This document shows, piece by piece, positions 24,749 to 34,470 of a DNA stretch of 64,000 nt. The stretch spans positions 33,997 through 97,996 of the forward strand of contig JAYPVI010000009.1 in NCBI GenBank assembly GCA_038134525.1. Direction: 5' to 3'. The notes beneath the pieces were generated by a model that saw only the letters and a program-made list of their open reading frames with translations, was not told the origin of the DNA and did no database searches. The position numbers and the translations under genes were made by a program. The stretch's first letter is position 1; every line of letters begins with the position of its first letter. This DNA comes from GCA-002727735 sp038134525 (lineage in GTDB: Bacteria; Bacteroidota; Bacteroidia; Flavobacteriales_D; Parvicellaceae).

Positions 24749-27153
24749 TAAAATTTAAAATTCCAGGTGATACTGGGCAATATTGGAAATAAAGAAACTT
24801 GATTAGCGCCAAATTCTACACTACCTTGTAAAGGGTCTCCACTGTAATCAAAAAATATAAAATATGGATTTGCTCTATTATATAAATTATAAACGGAGAA
24901 GTTCCATGATGAAACCCCTTTTTTCTTCACCATATTCACCTTTCCACTGTCTTTATCTACCTGCTTTTTAGTGACCTTGGCATCTATAGTAACCGATAAA
25001 TCCATTCTGTGGTATGGGTCCAATCGATAAGCATTTCTATCACTCCAAACCGTAATTAGTCTATTTTCTTCCAAAGAGAACCACCTACGCTCAGGAAGTG
25101 TTAAAGAATTTCCTGTAGCATATATAAATACTCCTCCAATGTTTACTCTTTCATTAAGCTGATACTGTAAAACAACCGATAAATCGTGTCTACGATCATA
25201 CTTAGCTGGGAACCAACCTCCATCGTCAATTTCATCAAATTGTCGCATCGTTTTAGACCAAGTATATCCAACCCAGCCATTAAAATCACCTAATCGTTTT
25301 TTAAAGAAAAATTCAGCTCCATAAGAATACCCTCTTCCAAAAGTCAGTTGATTATCTACATTGTTGCTTAAGTTATCTTCAGGAAAAGAATTCTCTTTGT
25401 ACTCGATTAAATTTTGAAGATCTTTGTAGTACACCTCAACTGATACTTCATACCTATTATCAAAAAAGTTTTTAAAGTATCCCATGCTATATTGAGTACC
25501 AATTTGTGGTTTTACCAATTCCGTACTTGGAAACCAAAGGTCAGTAGGTAATGAAACAGAAGAAATGGAAGCCAGGTGGATGTATTGATAATTGTGAGCA
25601 ATTCCAAATTTGAATGAAGAATTATCCTTAAATAAATAACGAGCAGAGAATCTGGGTTCAGGGCCAAAATAGGTTTTAATAGACTCAAAATCTCCATAAA
25701 CGGTTGTGCTGTCCGTCACTCCAGAATTGGGATTTTTATAATATCGTGTAAAAGGGCCTACGTGTTGATACATGGATAAACGAAAACCGGCATTAATCTT
25801 TAAATTTTCGCTTATATCCCACTCATCAAGTAAATAAATAGCCGCTTCATTACCAAATATTCTCACATCTTCTCCCGTATCAAATTCGACATCACCTGAA
25901 GATGCTCCTACACTAGTTGGAATAAAGCGATGTAAGGTATAGTTCCAACCAAATTTGATGTTATGTAATGAATTGGGATAATAGGTATAATCTTGTTTCA
26001 AATTACCATCTCGAATCCCAGATGATAAGCGAAAGGTAAACCCACTAGAACCGCCTTCAAATGCAAAATTATAATCCGTAAATACAGCTGAAGTATTCAC
26101 AAATAGTCTATCATTAAATAGATGATTCCATCTTAGTGAGGCTGTAGAATTTCCCCAAGGAACATTAAATGTAAAATCCAAATCGGAATTATTAAAAGAG
26201 AATACATCCCTACCAAAATAGCCACTTAAAAATAAACGATCTTTATCCGAAAGTCTCCAGTTTAGTTTGGCTGTTAAATCATAGAAAAAATACCCAGATC
26301 CATTAAAAGCGGATGAGTCTGGTACTAAAGGTCGAGTTAATACATCAATATAAGTTCTTCTTCCAGAAAGGATAAAAGATGCTGTATCTTCTTTAATAGG
26401 TCCTTGTAAAGTTAATCTTGAGGCAATTAATCCTATTCCTCCATCTGCATGAAAAGACTTATAATTTCCATCTTTCATGGTAATATCTAAAACAGAAGCT
26501 AATCTACCGCCAAAATTTGCAGGCATCCCCCCTTTTGTAAGAGATACATTTTTAATGGCATCGGCATTAAATACGGAGAAAAACCCAAATAAATGAGATG
26601 CATTGTATACAGTAGCCTCGTCCAATAAAATTAAATTTTGATCAGGTCCACCTCCTCTAACGTAAAATCCAGTATTTCCTTCCCCACCAGATTGTACACC
26701 AGGTAAAAATTGTATGGTCTTGAGTACGTCAACCTCTCCCATAAATGCAGGAATGGTTTTTATTTTTTCAATGTTTAGATCAATTTTACCCATCTGTGTA
26801 CCCTTCGTATTTTCATCCGATTGTTCAGCTTCAACAACCACTTCTTCTAATAAGTCATCTGATTCAATAAGATCGATATTATTTCTTACATTACTATTTA
26901 GACTAACGTCATCAAATAAATCCCTATATCCCACATAAGAGTACTTCACGTTGTAACTTCCTTGGCTTAACGTCAATGAATAAAATCCATAAACGTTGGT
27001 CGTGGTGCCTTGACCTAATTCTTCAACAAACACACTCACTCCGATTAAACCTTCCCCAGAATTGGCATCTTTAACATAGCCACTAAGAGTATATTGTTGA
27101 CCATAACCCAGATGGATAATAAAGGCTAACAATAGGGTTTGAAATAATTTCAT
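24748..27153 (-). CDS. TonB-dependent receptor with carboxypeptidase-like N-domain
   Basis: 801 aa. Signal peptide, then a CarboxypepD_reg-like domain (YTLSGYVKDANSGEGLIGVS, residues 21-100), a plug with PGVQSGGEGNTGFYVRGGGP and LTKGGMPANFGGRLASVLDI, and a beta-barrel ending in WNFKF. It is the class paired with DUF4249 lipoproteins, as here. No riboswitch or operator seen upstream; a TAAATTCG box lies near 27160. Confidence 0.92.
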   Translation of the reverse strand: MKLFQTLLLAFIIHLGYGQQYTLSGYVKDANSGEGLIGVSVFVEELGQGTTTNVYGFYSLTLSQGSYNVKYSYVGYRDLFDDVSLNSNVRNNIDLIESDDLLEEVVVEAEQSDENTKGTQMGKIDLNIEKIKTIPAFMGEVDVLKTIQFLPGVQSGGEGNTGFYVRGGGPDQNLILLDEATVYNASHLFGFFSVFNADAIKNVSLTKGGMPANFGGRLASVLDITMKDGNYKSFHADGGIGLIASRLTLQGPIKEDTASFILSGRRTYIDVLTRPLVPDSSAFNGSGYFFYDLTAKLNWRLSDKDRLFLSGYFGRDVFSFNNSDLDFTFNVPWGNSTASLRWNHLFNDRLFVNTSAVFTDYNFAFEGGSSGFTFRLSSGIRDGNLKQDYTYYPNSLHNIKFGWNYTLHRFIPTSVGASSGDVEFDTGEDVRIFGNEAAIYLLDEWDISENLKINAGFRLSMYQHVGPFTRYYKNPNSGVTDSTTVYGDFESIKTYFGPEPRFSARYLFKDNSSFKFGIAHNYQYIHLASISSVSLPTDLWFPSTELVKPQIGTQYSMGYFKNFFDNRYEVSVEVYYKDLQNLIEYKENSFPEDNLSNNVDNQLTFGRGYSYGAEFFFKKRLGDFNGWVGYTWSKTMRQFDEIDDGGWFPAKYDRRHDLSVVLQYQLNERVNIGGVFIYATGNSLTLPERRWFSLEENRLITVWSDRNAYRLDPYHRMDLSVTIDAKVTKKQVDKDSGKVNMVKKKGVSSWNFSVYNLYNRANPYFIFFDYSGDPLQGSVEFGANQVSLFPILPSITWNFKF

Positions 27154-27206
27154 CTCGCGAATTTAATTATTTTGTTTATCTTTCTAATTAATTAGTTAAA
27201 CAAAAT

Positions 27207-27551
27207 TTATCCACCCTTAAATTTTACGATGGCACCTAGGTCTTTTAAGAATTGTAGAACTTTATTTCTGTGATCACCTTGAACGTAAATCTCCCCTTGT
27301 TTATAACCACCACCAACACCACATTTTTGCTTTAATTTTTTAGCTAAATCACTAGCGTCATCATTAGACCCTTTAAATCCTTCGACCAAGGTTACTATCT
27401 TACCACCCCTATTTTTCCTATCCACCAAAACATATAACTTTTGTTCTGAAAAAGGAATGGAAGAAACTTCATCAAACTCTTCCTCATATTCAAAATTTGG
27501 GTTCGTAGAATAAACGACATTAATTCTATTTTTTTTTGACTTTTTTCCCAT
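27207..27551 (-). CDS. SUI1/eIF1-like translation initiation factor
   Basis: 114 aa. The C-terminal SUI1 fold has DRKNRGGKIVTLVEGF, KKLKQKCGVGGGYKQGEIYVQGDHR and KVLQFLKDLG. Bacterial homologues (YciH) are thought to affect start-site fidelity at the 30S subunit. The N-terminus starts with a basic GKKSKKNR. The ATG overlaps the DUF389 stop by one base. Confidence 0.93.
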   Translation of the reverse strand: MGKKSKKNRINVVYSTNPNFEYEEEFDEVSSIPFSEQKLYVLVDRKNRGGKIVTLVEGFKGSNDDASDLAKKLKQKCGVGGGYKQGEIYVQGDHRNKVLQFLKDLGAIVKFKGG

Positions 27552-28975
27552 TATTGATGAAAAATTAAGGCCTTTTTTGATTCATCATAAAGAAGCTTTA
27601 GTTCGTCATTCACAAAATTTTCAAATAACTGATAGTTTAAGACTTTTGTGGTATCTTTTGTCCAATTTACAATGAAGACATAATTGGTATCATAAATTCC
27701 CTCAAATTCAGAGAACGATCTTCCATAATTTAATGTAATCACATCTGGAAAATGAACTAAAATTCGATCATTTAAAACATTTAACTTAGCATTATCTTCG
27801 TCAATGTACTGAAGTACTTTTTTATATTCTAGCATTTCATTGTAAAGAGACTCGATTTTTTCATCATTATTTACCAAAATTTTATTTAGCAGTTGCTGTT
27901 CATCAATGGCCTTTTGCTGTAAATTATGGACTATAAATACTGCATTTCCAAGATCGTAATTTTTAAGTTGAAGTCCCCAATGATCTTGGATTTCACTTTT
28001 AATGTATTTACCATCAATATTTAAAGTGATTTTTGGAGCTTTTTCATCATATTCTAAAATGATATTATCATCTGACAAAACGATATCTTTATCTATTGTG
28101 ATCTGTTCTGAGATAAATCGATCAGTATTTTGGACAAATATGGATTCTTGTATGATGTTGTAAAACTTGAAAACACTGGGAATTACAATCAATAGTAAAA
28201 TGATAAATACATAAACTTTTACCTTTCTTTCAATTTTAGGATTAACGTATTCCACCTTTGGAAAACTAAGTAACCTGAGCACTATATAAGTGGCCAAACA
28301 AATGAATACACTATTTAATAGAAAAAGATATAATGCACCAATAAAGTAACTCCAATTCCATAAAGCCAATCCAAAACCAACGGTACATAATGGTGGCATT
28401 AGTGCAGTAGCAATAGCCACACCAGGAATAACCGTTATGGCTGTTGATTTATTACGAACAGTAGCTGCAATAACGCCAGCTAAACCTCCAAAAAAAGCAA
28501 TTAAAATATCTAAAACCTGAGGCTTAGTTCTGCTCAATAATTCCGCTGTTTCTGTTTTGATAGGAGAAACCTTGAAAAAGATAAAAGAAGCCAACAAACT
28601 AGCAACAACCATAATTCCAAAATTTTTCAAAGAAGTAATCAAGGCCTTAAAATCATTGGATGAAAGCGCATATCCTATTCCTCTAATTGGTCCCATGAGT
28701 GGTGAAATAAGCATAGCTCCAATGATGACTGCTGTAGAATTATTAATTAACCCAATTGATGCTACGATGATGGAACATATCAAAATCCAAATATTAATAG
28801 CGCTAAATGAAATATCACTCTTAATATCTAAGATGGTTTTTTCCTTATCCACTACATCATAAATAGAGAATAATTTTTTAATGAATCTGAAAACAGACTT
28901 AATTCCTTTAGCAATAGAAACTTTTTCCACTTCTGATTTGATTGGATCGTAATCAATTTTTCTTTGGTCTTCCAT
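27551..28975 (-). CDS. DUF389 membrane protein
   Basis: 474 aa. Signature DUF389 core: ISFSAINIWILICSIIVASI, STAVIIGAMLISPLMGPIRG, ATVRNKSTAITVIPGVAIAT and ALMPPLCTVGFGLA, six or so membrane helices between residues 55 and 275. The C-terminal 200 residues are soluble with coiled-coil-like Lys/Glu segments. Function of the family is not established. Sits 16 bp after the patatin gene and overlaps the SUI1 gene by one base. Confidence 0.9.
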   Translation of the reverse strand: MEDQRKIDYDPIKSEVEKVSIAKGIKSVFRFIKKLFSIYDVVDKEKTILDIKSDISFSAINIWILICSIIVASIGLINNSTAVIIGAMLISPLMGPIRGIGYALSSNDFKALITSLKNFGIMVVASLLASFIFFKVSPIKTETAELLSRTKPQVLDILIAFFGGLAGVIAATVRNKSTAITVIPGVAIATALMPPLCTVGFGLALWNWSYFIGALYLFLLNSVFICLATYIVLRLLSFPKVEYVNPKIERKVKVYVFIILLLIVIPSVFKFYNIIQESIFVQNTDRFISEQITIDKDIVLSDDNIILEYDEKAPKITLNIDGKYIKSEIQDHWGLQLKNYDLGNAVFIVHNLQQKAIDEQQLLNKILVNNDEKIESLYNEMLEYKKVLQYIDEDNAKLNVLNDRILVHFPDVITLNYGRSFSEFEGIYDTNYVFIVNWTKDTTKVLNYQLFENFVNDELKLLYDESKKALIFHQ

Positions 28976-28991
28976 AAATTAAAATGAATAA

Positions 28992-31271
28992 CTAATGTAG
29001 CAACAGATTAGATACTTTTTGAATACTTTTTTGATTTTCTTCCGTATTCAACTGTTCATAAATCTGTTTTTTATCTTTAGATGTTAAATGCCAACTCATT
29101 GAAATTTCATCACTAGATCCTTCTTTGAGTGAAAATTCCACATAGTGAATTTTACCTTTAAAACTGGATTTTAGCTGATTTAACATTTCATCATTTCTAT
29201 AATCTTGAATTTTTAATAAATTACCATAAACATTGGTTAGTGGAGTAAACAATTTTGAAATTAAACTACCTGATTGTTTATCCCTTATTTTTGTTTTTTT
29301 CTCTTTATCTCTCAATTGAATAATAACAATTCCTGAAGTATGCTCATGAATCCAATTTTTAAAATTCTCTATGTACTTAATCGATGTTGTTAATCCTAAA
29401 TTATCTCTTAATCCAGCATCCATAACTTCTATTCTGGGTTCTGAAGGTAGAAACACCATTGGAAGAATATAAGGGAAAGTAGCATTCATTCTAATTGCTG
29501 AAGACATTCTTAAACTCTGAGGATCATTACCCTTAAAAAATGTTAAAAACTCAATATTCTCTGATGCAATTTTTTCGGCAAAAAGATTAGTGTCGTTATT
29601 ACATAAAAATGTGATTTTTTGAGGTGACAAAAGTAATCGCCTTCCATCATTGACAACAGAAGGTGAAAAAATCATCATTGGAATATCTGCATCATATTCA
29701 GGTGATTTATAATCCATAATTCGTTTACCGTTAAAACAATTTAAATTTTCAATTAGATTTTTTTCAAAAAACCAACCTCTATCTTTTGTATAAATATAGT
29801 TGCCGTCATCAAATCTTTTAAAACGGTAAAACATATCAGTAGTAGCAATACTAAAAGCGAGGGGATTAAGTAAGTCCTTAGACATCCTGCTTTTCATTTC
29901 AACACCATTTGCAGATGATTCACCATTTATTCTTTTTTTATAGTTCTCCCGGTAGTAGGCAGCTCCAATCATACCACCAGAAGCACCTGTAATTAAATGG
30001 GTTTGTTTAATTAACGCTTGGTTTGTAATACTATCAAGATGATTCAACACATGGACGGTCCAAAGTGCTGACCTCAATCCGCCTCCACTTGTATTAACAA
30101 ACACCATTTTGGGCTTACTTAGCCCCTTATTTTTGATGTTCCAATTATTTAAAATTTCAATATTCTCTTGAATAGATTCATCTATTTTTATGTGGTCATG
30201 TTGAAGATCATTGATGTTTTCATGATCATATTTAGGTTTTAAATCATAGTTTAGACCATATGCATAGTTCCTAAACTCAAATAGGTGAAATTGATTAGTA
30301 AGAAAATTAAAGGAAAATATGGCTATAATAAGTAAGGTTAACGTCCATCCTTTAAACCAAGAGTAAAGAACTGAAAAAAGCATAATCAACAGCGTAAATA
30401 ACAAAAAGATACTTGCACCTGCAGGAATATTAAACCAGGTAATATCTCTAAAAAACCCAATTCCTAAAAACGAAACAATTAGAGCCAATTCAAAAATAGA
30501 TGCATTTACGTGGTTTTGAGTAAATACTTTTTGAATAAGCTCCTTATCATAGTGTTTTGTACTTCTCGCAATATTGATGGAAAAAATACCAGACAAGTAG
30601 GTGTCTACCCTCCATGTACTCTTGTAAACATTAACTCTAGAGTTTTTCTTTTTTTTAATAAAGTTAGACTCTTTCACTTTATTGTTACCTAAATTATCAA
30701 AATAGGTTTCTGTCTTTCCACTAATAACAAACACATTTTTATTGAACTGAATAAAATATAATATGGATAAAATGTAAAAAACAGACAAACCTGTTAAGAC
30801 ACAAATTAAATAAGCTATAACTAACCAATAATTCATCAATTCTTCTACGGTTAAGAAAAGAAATATTTGAATTAAATAAGTAACAATAAATAGAAGTGGA
30901 ATCAACATATTATTTAAACAGAACTTGAGAAATGGTCTCGAAAGTGTGGCTAAAAATGTGAAATCTCGTGAAAATAAAATGTAGCTATATATATGAAATG
31001 CCATTATGAATCCACCTAAAGAAAAGCCCATAATCAAAAAAGACCAAGCCCCTATCTCACCCAAATAAATTGGAGCTAAAAACAAGGTGTCAATCCCAAA
31101 ACCAACACCTAAATTACCAGTAATATAAAGAAACAGGACTAACCAAAACAGCAACAGAATATGATTTCTTTTTACATGAAGAAATAGAAGCTGAATGGGG
31201 AAGAAATAGATAATTTTATTGAAAAACTTACTATTTATTCTTCTTTCATGTATGGAGGATTCTTCAGCCAT
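28992..31271 (-). CDS. Membrane-anchored patatin-like phospholipase
   Basis: 759 aa. The first ~330 residues carry about nine membrane helices. The C-terminal half is a patatin lipase: oxyanion-hole NTSGGGLRSALW, nucleophile elbow GASGGMIG with the catalytic Ser, and the dyad Asp in DAGLRDN. Family members hydrolyse acyl esters of lipids; here the domain would sit at the inner face or periplasmic face of the inner membrane. Patatins fused to a large membrane domain are less usual than soluble ones. 33 bp downstream of the small membrane protein gene. Confidence 0.88.
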   Translation of the reverse strand: MAEESSIHERRINSKFFNKIIYFFPIQLLFLHVKRNHILLLFWLVLFLYITGNLGVGFGIDTLFLAPIYLGEIGAWSFLIMGFSLGGFIMAFHIYSYILFSRDFTFLATLSRPFLKFCLNNMLIPLLFIVTYLIQIFLFLTVEELMNYWLVIAYLICVLTGLSVFYILSILYFIQFNKNVFVISGKTETYFDNLGNNKVKESNFIKKKKNSRVNVYKSTWRVDTYLSGIFSINIARSTKHYDKELIQKVFTQNHVNASIFELALIVSFLGIGFFRDITWFNIPAGASIFLLFTLLIMLFSVLYSWFKGWTLTLLIIAIFSFNFLTNQFHLFEFRNYAYGLNYDLKPKYDHENINDLQHDHIKIDESIQENIEILNNWNIKNKGLSKPKMVFVNTSGGGLRSALWTVHVLNHLDSITNQALIKQTHLITGASGGMIGAAYYRENYKKRINGESSANGVEMKSRMSKDLLNPLAFSIATTDMFYRFKRFDDGNYIYTKDRGWFFEKNLIENLNCFNGKRIMDYKSPEYDADIPMMIFSPSVVNDGRRLLLSPQKITFLCNNDTNLFAEKIASENIEFLTFFKGNDPQSLRMSSAIRMNATFPYILPMVFLPSEPRIEVMDAGLRDNLGLTTSIKYIENFKNWIHEHTSGIVIIQLRDKEKKTKIRDKQSGSLISKLFTPLTNVYGNLLKIQDYRNDEMLNQLKSSFKGKIHYVEFSLKEGSSDEISMSWHLTSKDKKQIYEQLNTEENQKSIQKVSNLLLH

Positions 31272-31304
31272 TAATTACATTAAGATACTGAAAATCTCTG
31301 TACG

Positions 31305-31781
31305 CTAATTCAAATTTTTTCTTTGTGCGAAAAAAAGTAATACATAAACTAAATGTACCATCGCTAAGAATAATGGGAAAACAATAACTGCATTACCAGT
31401 AATATAGGGCCACGAAACCATAAATGATGCGCCCAGAACAAAAAATGGCACCAAAACATAAGCTAATTGAAAGATCCAATAAAAAGTCCAACCTAACCTT
31501 AATTTATAAAACATCATACCCACTCCAACCATAGCAAAAACATCAAAAACAATTCTTGCTCCATACACCTTAACCAATTGATTTTGACTATACTCATCAT
31601 AAATAAACCCTTGTTCTTCCCATTGTTCAAGGACTATTCTTAGTCCATCATTCATATTCTCAATAGATAAAGGAGAAGACATGAATAAAAAACAATGTAG
31701 ACTATCGTTGGCAATGCAATAAATAAATCCTATAAAACTTAAAATGCATAGATAGGTAATAGGTGATTTTTTCTTCATCAT
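31305..31781 (-). CDS. Four-helix membrane protein, unknown
   Basis: 158 aa with four hydrophobic helices (starts near residues 9, 70, 93 and 125) and a short exported loop between the first two. I do not recognise it. The gene starts with a double ATG immediately after the M61 peptidase stop (no gap), so it is co-transcribed with that gene. Confidence 0.65.
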   Translation of the reverse strand: MMKKKSPITYLCILSFIGFIYCIANDSLHCFLFMSSPLSIENMNDGLRIVLEQWEEQGFIYDEYSQNQLVKVYGARIVFDVFAMVGVGMMFYKLRLGWTFYWIFQLAYVLVPFFVLGASFMVSWPYITGNAVIVFPLFLAMVHLVYVLLFFAQRKNLN

Positions 31782-33437
31782 TTAAATCTTTTCAATTTTG
31801 TAATTATAAAATTGGTGAGTATTTGGAGCTAACAACGTAATGGTTTTCAATTTTTGATTTCTAAATAAAGTAAGTTCAATACTTGAGTTATAGAAATACG
31901 AAAGCCATTTATCTAGATTTTGATTTATTTTAATACCATTAACAGCAATTAACTGATCGTTTTCAATGACACCACTTTCAAAAGCAACACTATTTTCCAG
32001 TACTGAAATCACATAAACTTGGTTGTTTTTAAGTTGTATTTTGAAACCATATATCCAAGGCGCATTTTCTGAATTAACACGAATGTATTTCCAACCAAAA
32101 TGGGAGAAAGCACGCTTTAGATATGGTGAAAAATCTTCATTTCCGTAGACTATAGCATCAAAAAGATTAGTGAAATCAAATCCAGAAATGGATTCTAAAG
32201 TATTTTTGTACATAGAAGCATCAAATGAATTTACCTTTATATCAGGGCTAAATAACATTTTCATTACATCATGTAATGATTTTGTCCCTTTGGTTTGATA
32301 TCTTATTTCAGCATCACAGATAAAAGCGATTAATGCTCCTTCGACATAAATGGACACTTTTCTGCCTGGAACTCCAGCTTCATATCCGTCAAGCCACGTA
32401 TCCCAACTAGATTCTGAAACGGAGTAATGAAGCCTTCCATCATTATGAAAATGTCGCCTTAATAAATTTGATAATTCTTTAAAATATTGAGTCTCATCAA
32501 ACACATTTGACTCAAATAAAATTCGATCTCCCATGTAGGTAGTTACACCTTCAGTTACATAACCCAATTCTGTGTAATTTTCACGTATATAGTCATATGG
32601 CACCATATCAATGGGTCTTATCCCTTTAACATTCCATACGTGATACAATTCATGAGAGGAAATACCCAATAGTTCAGTGTAGAGTCGATCAAAAACATCA
32701 TAAGACGGACCTAATAAAATGACAGTAGAGTCATGGTGTTCTACTCCATGATAAGCACTATTCGTTGTGATTTGAAATAAAAAATGATAGGTCTGGTGCG
32801 GAAACCCATCAAATAGATTGATTTGATATTCAATAAATTTTGTAAAATCACTTGTTAATTTTTCCCAATTCAATTTGATTTCTCCTTGGAAACAAAAGTA
32901 AAAGAGAACGCCTTTAATTGATATTACTTTTTGTTTTACACTAGGGCTGGCAATAAATGGAGAGTCAAACAATTCATGGAAATTACTAGCTTTAAATTGA
33001 TGACTGTTTTCTTTTGCAATTGCACTATAAATCTGATATGATTTAGGAATCTTGAGAGATACTTCAATCTCAGTTTCAGGAAAATCAGGTAAATAAAAAA
33101 AACAATTTACAGGATTAACATAAAGCTGGTTTTCATCTAAAAATGTAGACCCTGCATTCAATTCAGCAGCATAGTAACAGTATTTCACAACAACATCCTT
33201 TCCATTAGAATGTAAACACCAACAATCTTTGGTTAGCTTTGTGAAATTAATAGGATTCCCATTAGTGTCATTAACCTCAAAATCTTTAATGTTCTTAGCA
33301 AAATTTCCTAATTCATATCTTCCTGGTCTCCATGAGGGTAGCTGGATTATTAGCTCATTGGTGTCTTTTCCATAAATCGTTAAACTAAAATCAATAAAAT
33401 GATTTTCAGGATTTGTGTAGCTTAACTCATAGTTCAT
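31782..33437 (-). CDS. M61 family peptidase with C-terminal PDZ domain
   Basis: 551 aa. The zinc site is His262-Glu263-x-x-His266 in SHELYHVWNVKGIRP, with the distal Glu296 in GYVTEGVTTY. This is the diagnostic M61 (glycyl aminopeptidase-like) arrangement. An N-terminal beta-domain begins with SYTNPENHFIDFSL, and a PDZ-like domain occupies about 450-530 (VAFESGVIENDQLIAVNGIK). No signal peptide is obvious, so it is probably cytoplasmic. First gene of a co-directional run continuing to 22826. Its promoter box is 4 nt from the ATG. Confidence 0.93.
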   Translation of the reverse strand: MNYELSYTNPENHFIDFSLTIYGKDTNELIIQLPSWRPGRYELGNFAKNIKDFEVNDTNGNPINFTKLTKDCWCLHSNGKDVVVKYCYYAAELNAGSTFLDENQLYVNPVNCFFYLPDFPETEIEVSLKIPKSYQIYSAIAKENSHQFKASNFHELFDSPFIASPSVKQKVISIKGVLFYFCFQGEIKLNWEKLTSDFTKFIEYQINLFDGFPHQTYHFLFQITTNSAYHGVEHHDSTVILLGPSYDVFDRLYTELLGISSHELYHVWNVKGIRPIDMVPYDYIRENYTELGYVTEGVTTYMGDRILFESNVFDETQYFKELSNLLRRHFHNDGRLHYSVSESSWDTWLDGYEAGVPGRKVSIYVEGALIAFICDAEIRYQTKGTKSLHDVMKMLFSPDIKVNSFDASMYKNTLESISGFDFTNLFDAIVYGNEDFSPYLKRAFSHFGWKYIRVNSENAPWIYGFKIQLKNNQVYVISVLENSVAFESGVIENDQLIAVNGIKINQNLDKWLSYFYNSSIELTLFRNQKLKTITLLAPNTHQFYNYKIEKI

Positions 33438-33441
33438 ATAC

Positions 33442-33449
33442 CAAAAATA
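33442..33449 (-). promoter_or_regulatory. -7 box TATTTTTG, leaderless promoter of the M61 gene
   Basis: Perfect TAnnTTTG on the minus strand with 4 nt between its G and the ATG (A at 33437). Expected transcription start coincides with the start codon. It lies back-to-back with the promoter of the ATP-grasp gene. Confidence 0.5.
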
Positions 33450-33490
33450 GAATTAATGTATAAACCACTATGTCATTTTGGATGCATAAT

Positions 33491-33498
33491 TAAATTTG
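33491..33498 (+). promoter_or_regulatory. -7 box TAAATTTG, leaderless promoter of the ATP-grasp gene
   Basis: Perfect TAnnTTTG, 4 nt before the ATG at 33503, so the transcript should begin at the start codon. A TTTTG lies only 10 nt upstream of the box, closer than a normal -33 element. Confidence 0.5.
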
Positions 33499-33502
33499 CC
33501 AA

Positions 33503-34411
33503 ATGAATAATTTTGATGTAATCGTACTTACAGATTCAAGATATGTTAACCCATTAGAAACAAACGCATACATAAGAAATGTATTAAAAGAAGATGAGTT
33601 TGTCATCAATGCACTAAAAGAAAGAAATCTATCCGTTGTCAAAAAGGATTGGAATGACCCCAATTTTGATTGGAATACTACACGATCAGTCCTATTTAGG
33701 TCCACTTGGGATTACTTCGATAATTTTGAGCAATTTAAAAAGTGGTTCGATAAAACAAAGAACACATGTTTGATGATAAATTCGCCCAAAACCATTGAAT
33801 GGAATATAGACAAACATTACTTACTAGATCTTAAAAAACATCAAATTCCCATTCCAAATAGTGAATTTAAAAAAAGGGGATCATCCGTAGATTTATCACT
33901 TTTAATGCAGGAAAAGAATTGGAATGAAATTGTAGTTAAGCCTACTATTTCTGGGGCAGCTAAAAATACATACCGATTAAAAAAAGAAGATATAAATCAA
34001 TTTGATTCTACATGGAAAAAACTCATTTACCAAGAAGATTTTATTGTCCAAGAATTTCAAAACAATGTGATTACAAAAGGAGAAGTGGCCATGATGGTGA
34101 TTGGAGGTAAATATACTCATGCCGTGTTAAAAAAGGCAAAAGATGGTGACTTTAGAGTACAAGACGATTTTGGGGGTAGCATCTCAATATACAGCCCTAG
34201 TGAAAAAATGGTAAAGCTTGCTGAAAAATGCACTAATATTTTATCTCCTACCCCATCCTATGCAAGAGTAGATATCATTTGGGATAATCTTGGGGAGTTA
34301 GCCGTTTCGGAGTTGGAATTAATTGAACCTGAACTTTGGTTTAGGTTAAATCCAATTGCAGCACAAAAACTAGCGCAACATGTAGACCTCATTTTAAGTG
34401 AAAAGAAATAG
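33503..34411 (+). CDS. ATP-grasp domain protein
   Basis: 302 aa. N-terminal preATP-grasp region (FDVIVLTDSRYVNP, then VLFRSTWDYFDNFEQF), central EIVVKPTISGAAKNTYRL and IVQEFQNNVITKGEVAMMVI, and a C-terminal SYARVDIIWDNLGELAVSEL followed by ELIEPELWF with the metal-binding Glu/Asn residues of ATP-grasp ligases. Such proteins join a carboxylate to an amine through an acyl-phosphate. The subgroup resembles glutathione-synthetase-like and cycloserine-ligase-like proteins. Single gene, substrate unknown. Confidence 0.85.
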   Translation: MNNFDVIVLTDSRYVNPLETNAYIRNVLKEDEFVINALKERNLSVVKKDWNDPNFDWNTTRSVLFRSTWDYFDNFEQFKKWFDKTKNTCLMINSPKTIEWNIDKHYLLDLKKHQIPIPNSEFKKRGSSVDLSLLMQEKNWNEIVVKPTISGAAKNTYRLKKEDINQFDSTWKKLIYQEDFIVQEFQNNVITKGEVAMMVIGGKYTHAVLKKAKDGDFRVQDDFGGSISIYSPSEKMVKLAEKCTNILSPTPSYARVDIIWDNLGELAVSELELIEPELWFRLNPIAAQKLAQHVDLILSEKK

Positions 34412-34470
34412 TTATCAAATCATATTTGAAACCATTAATTTTTAAATTCGCAATAATTTAATTGAATACT

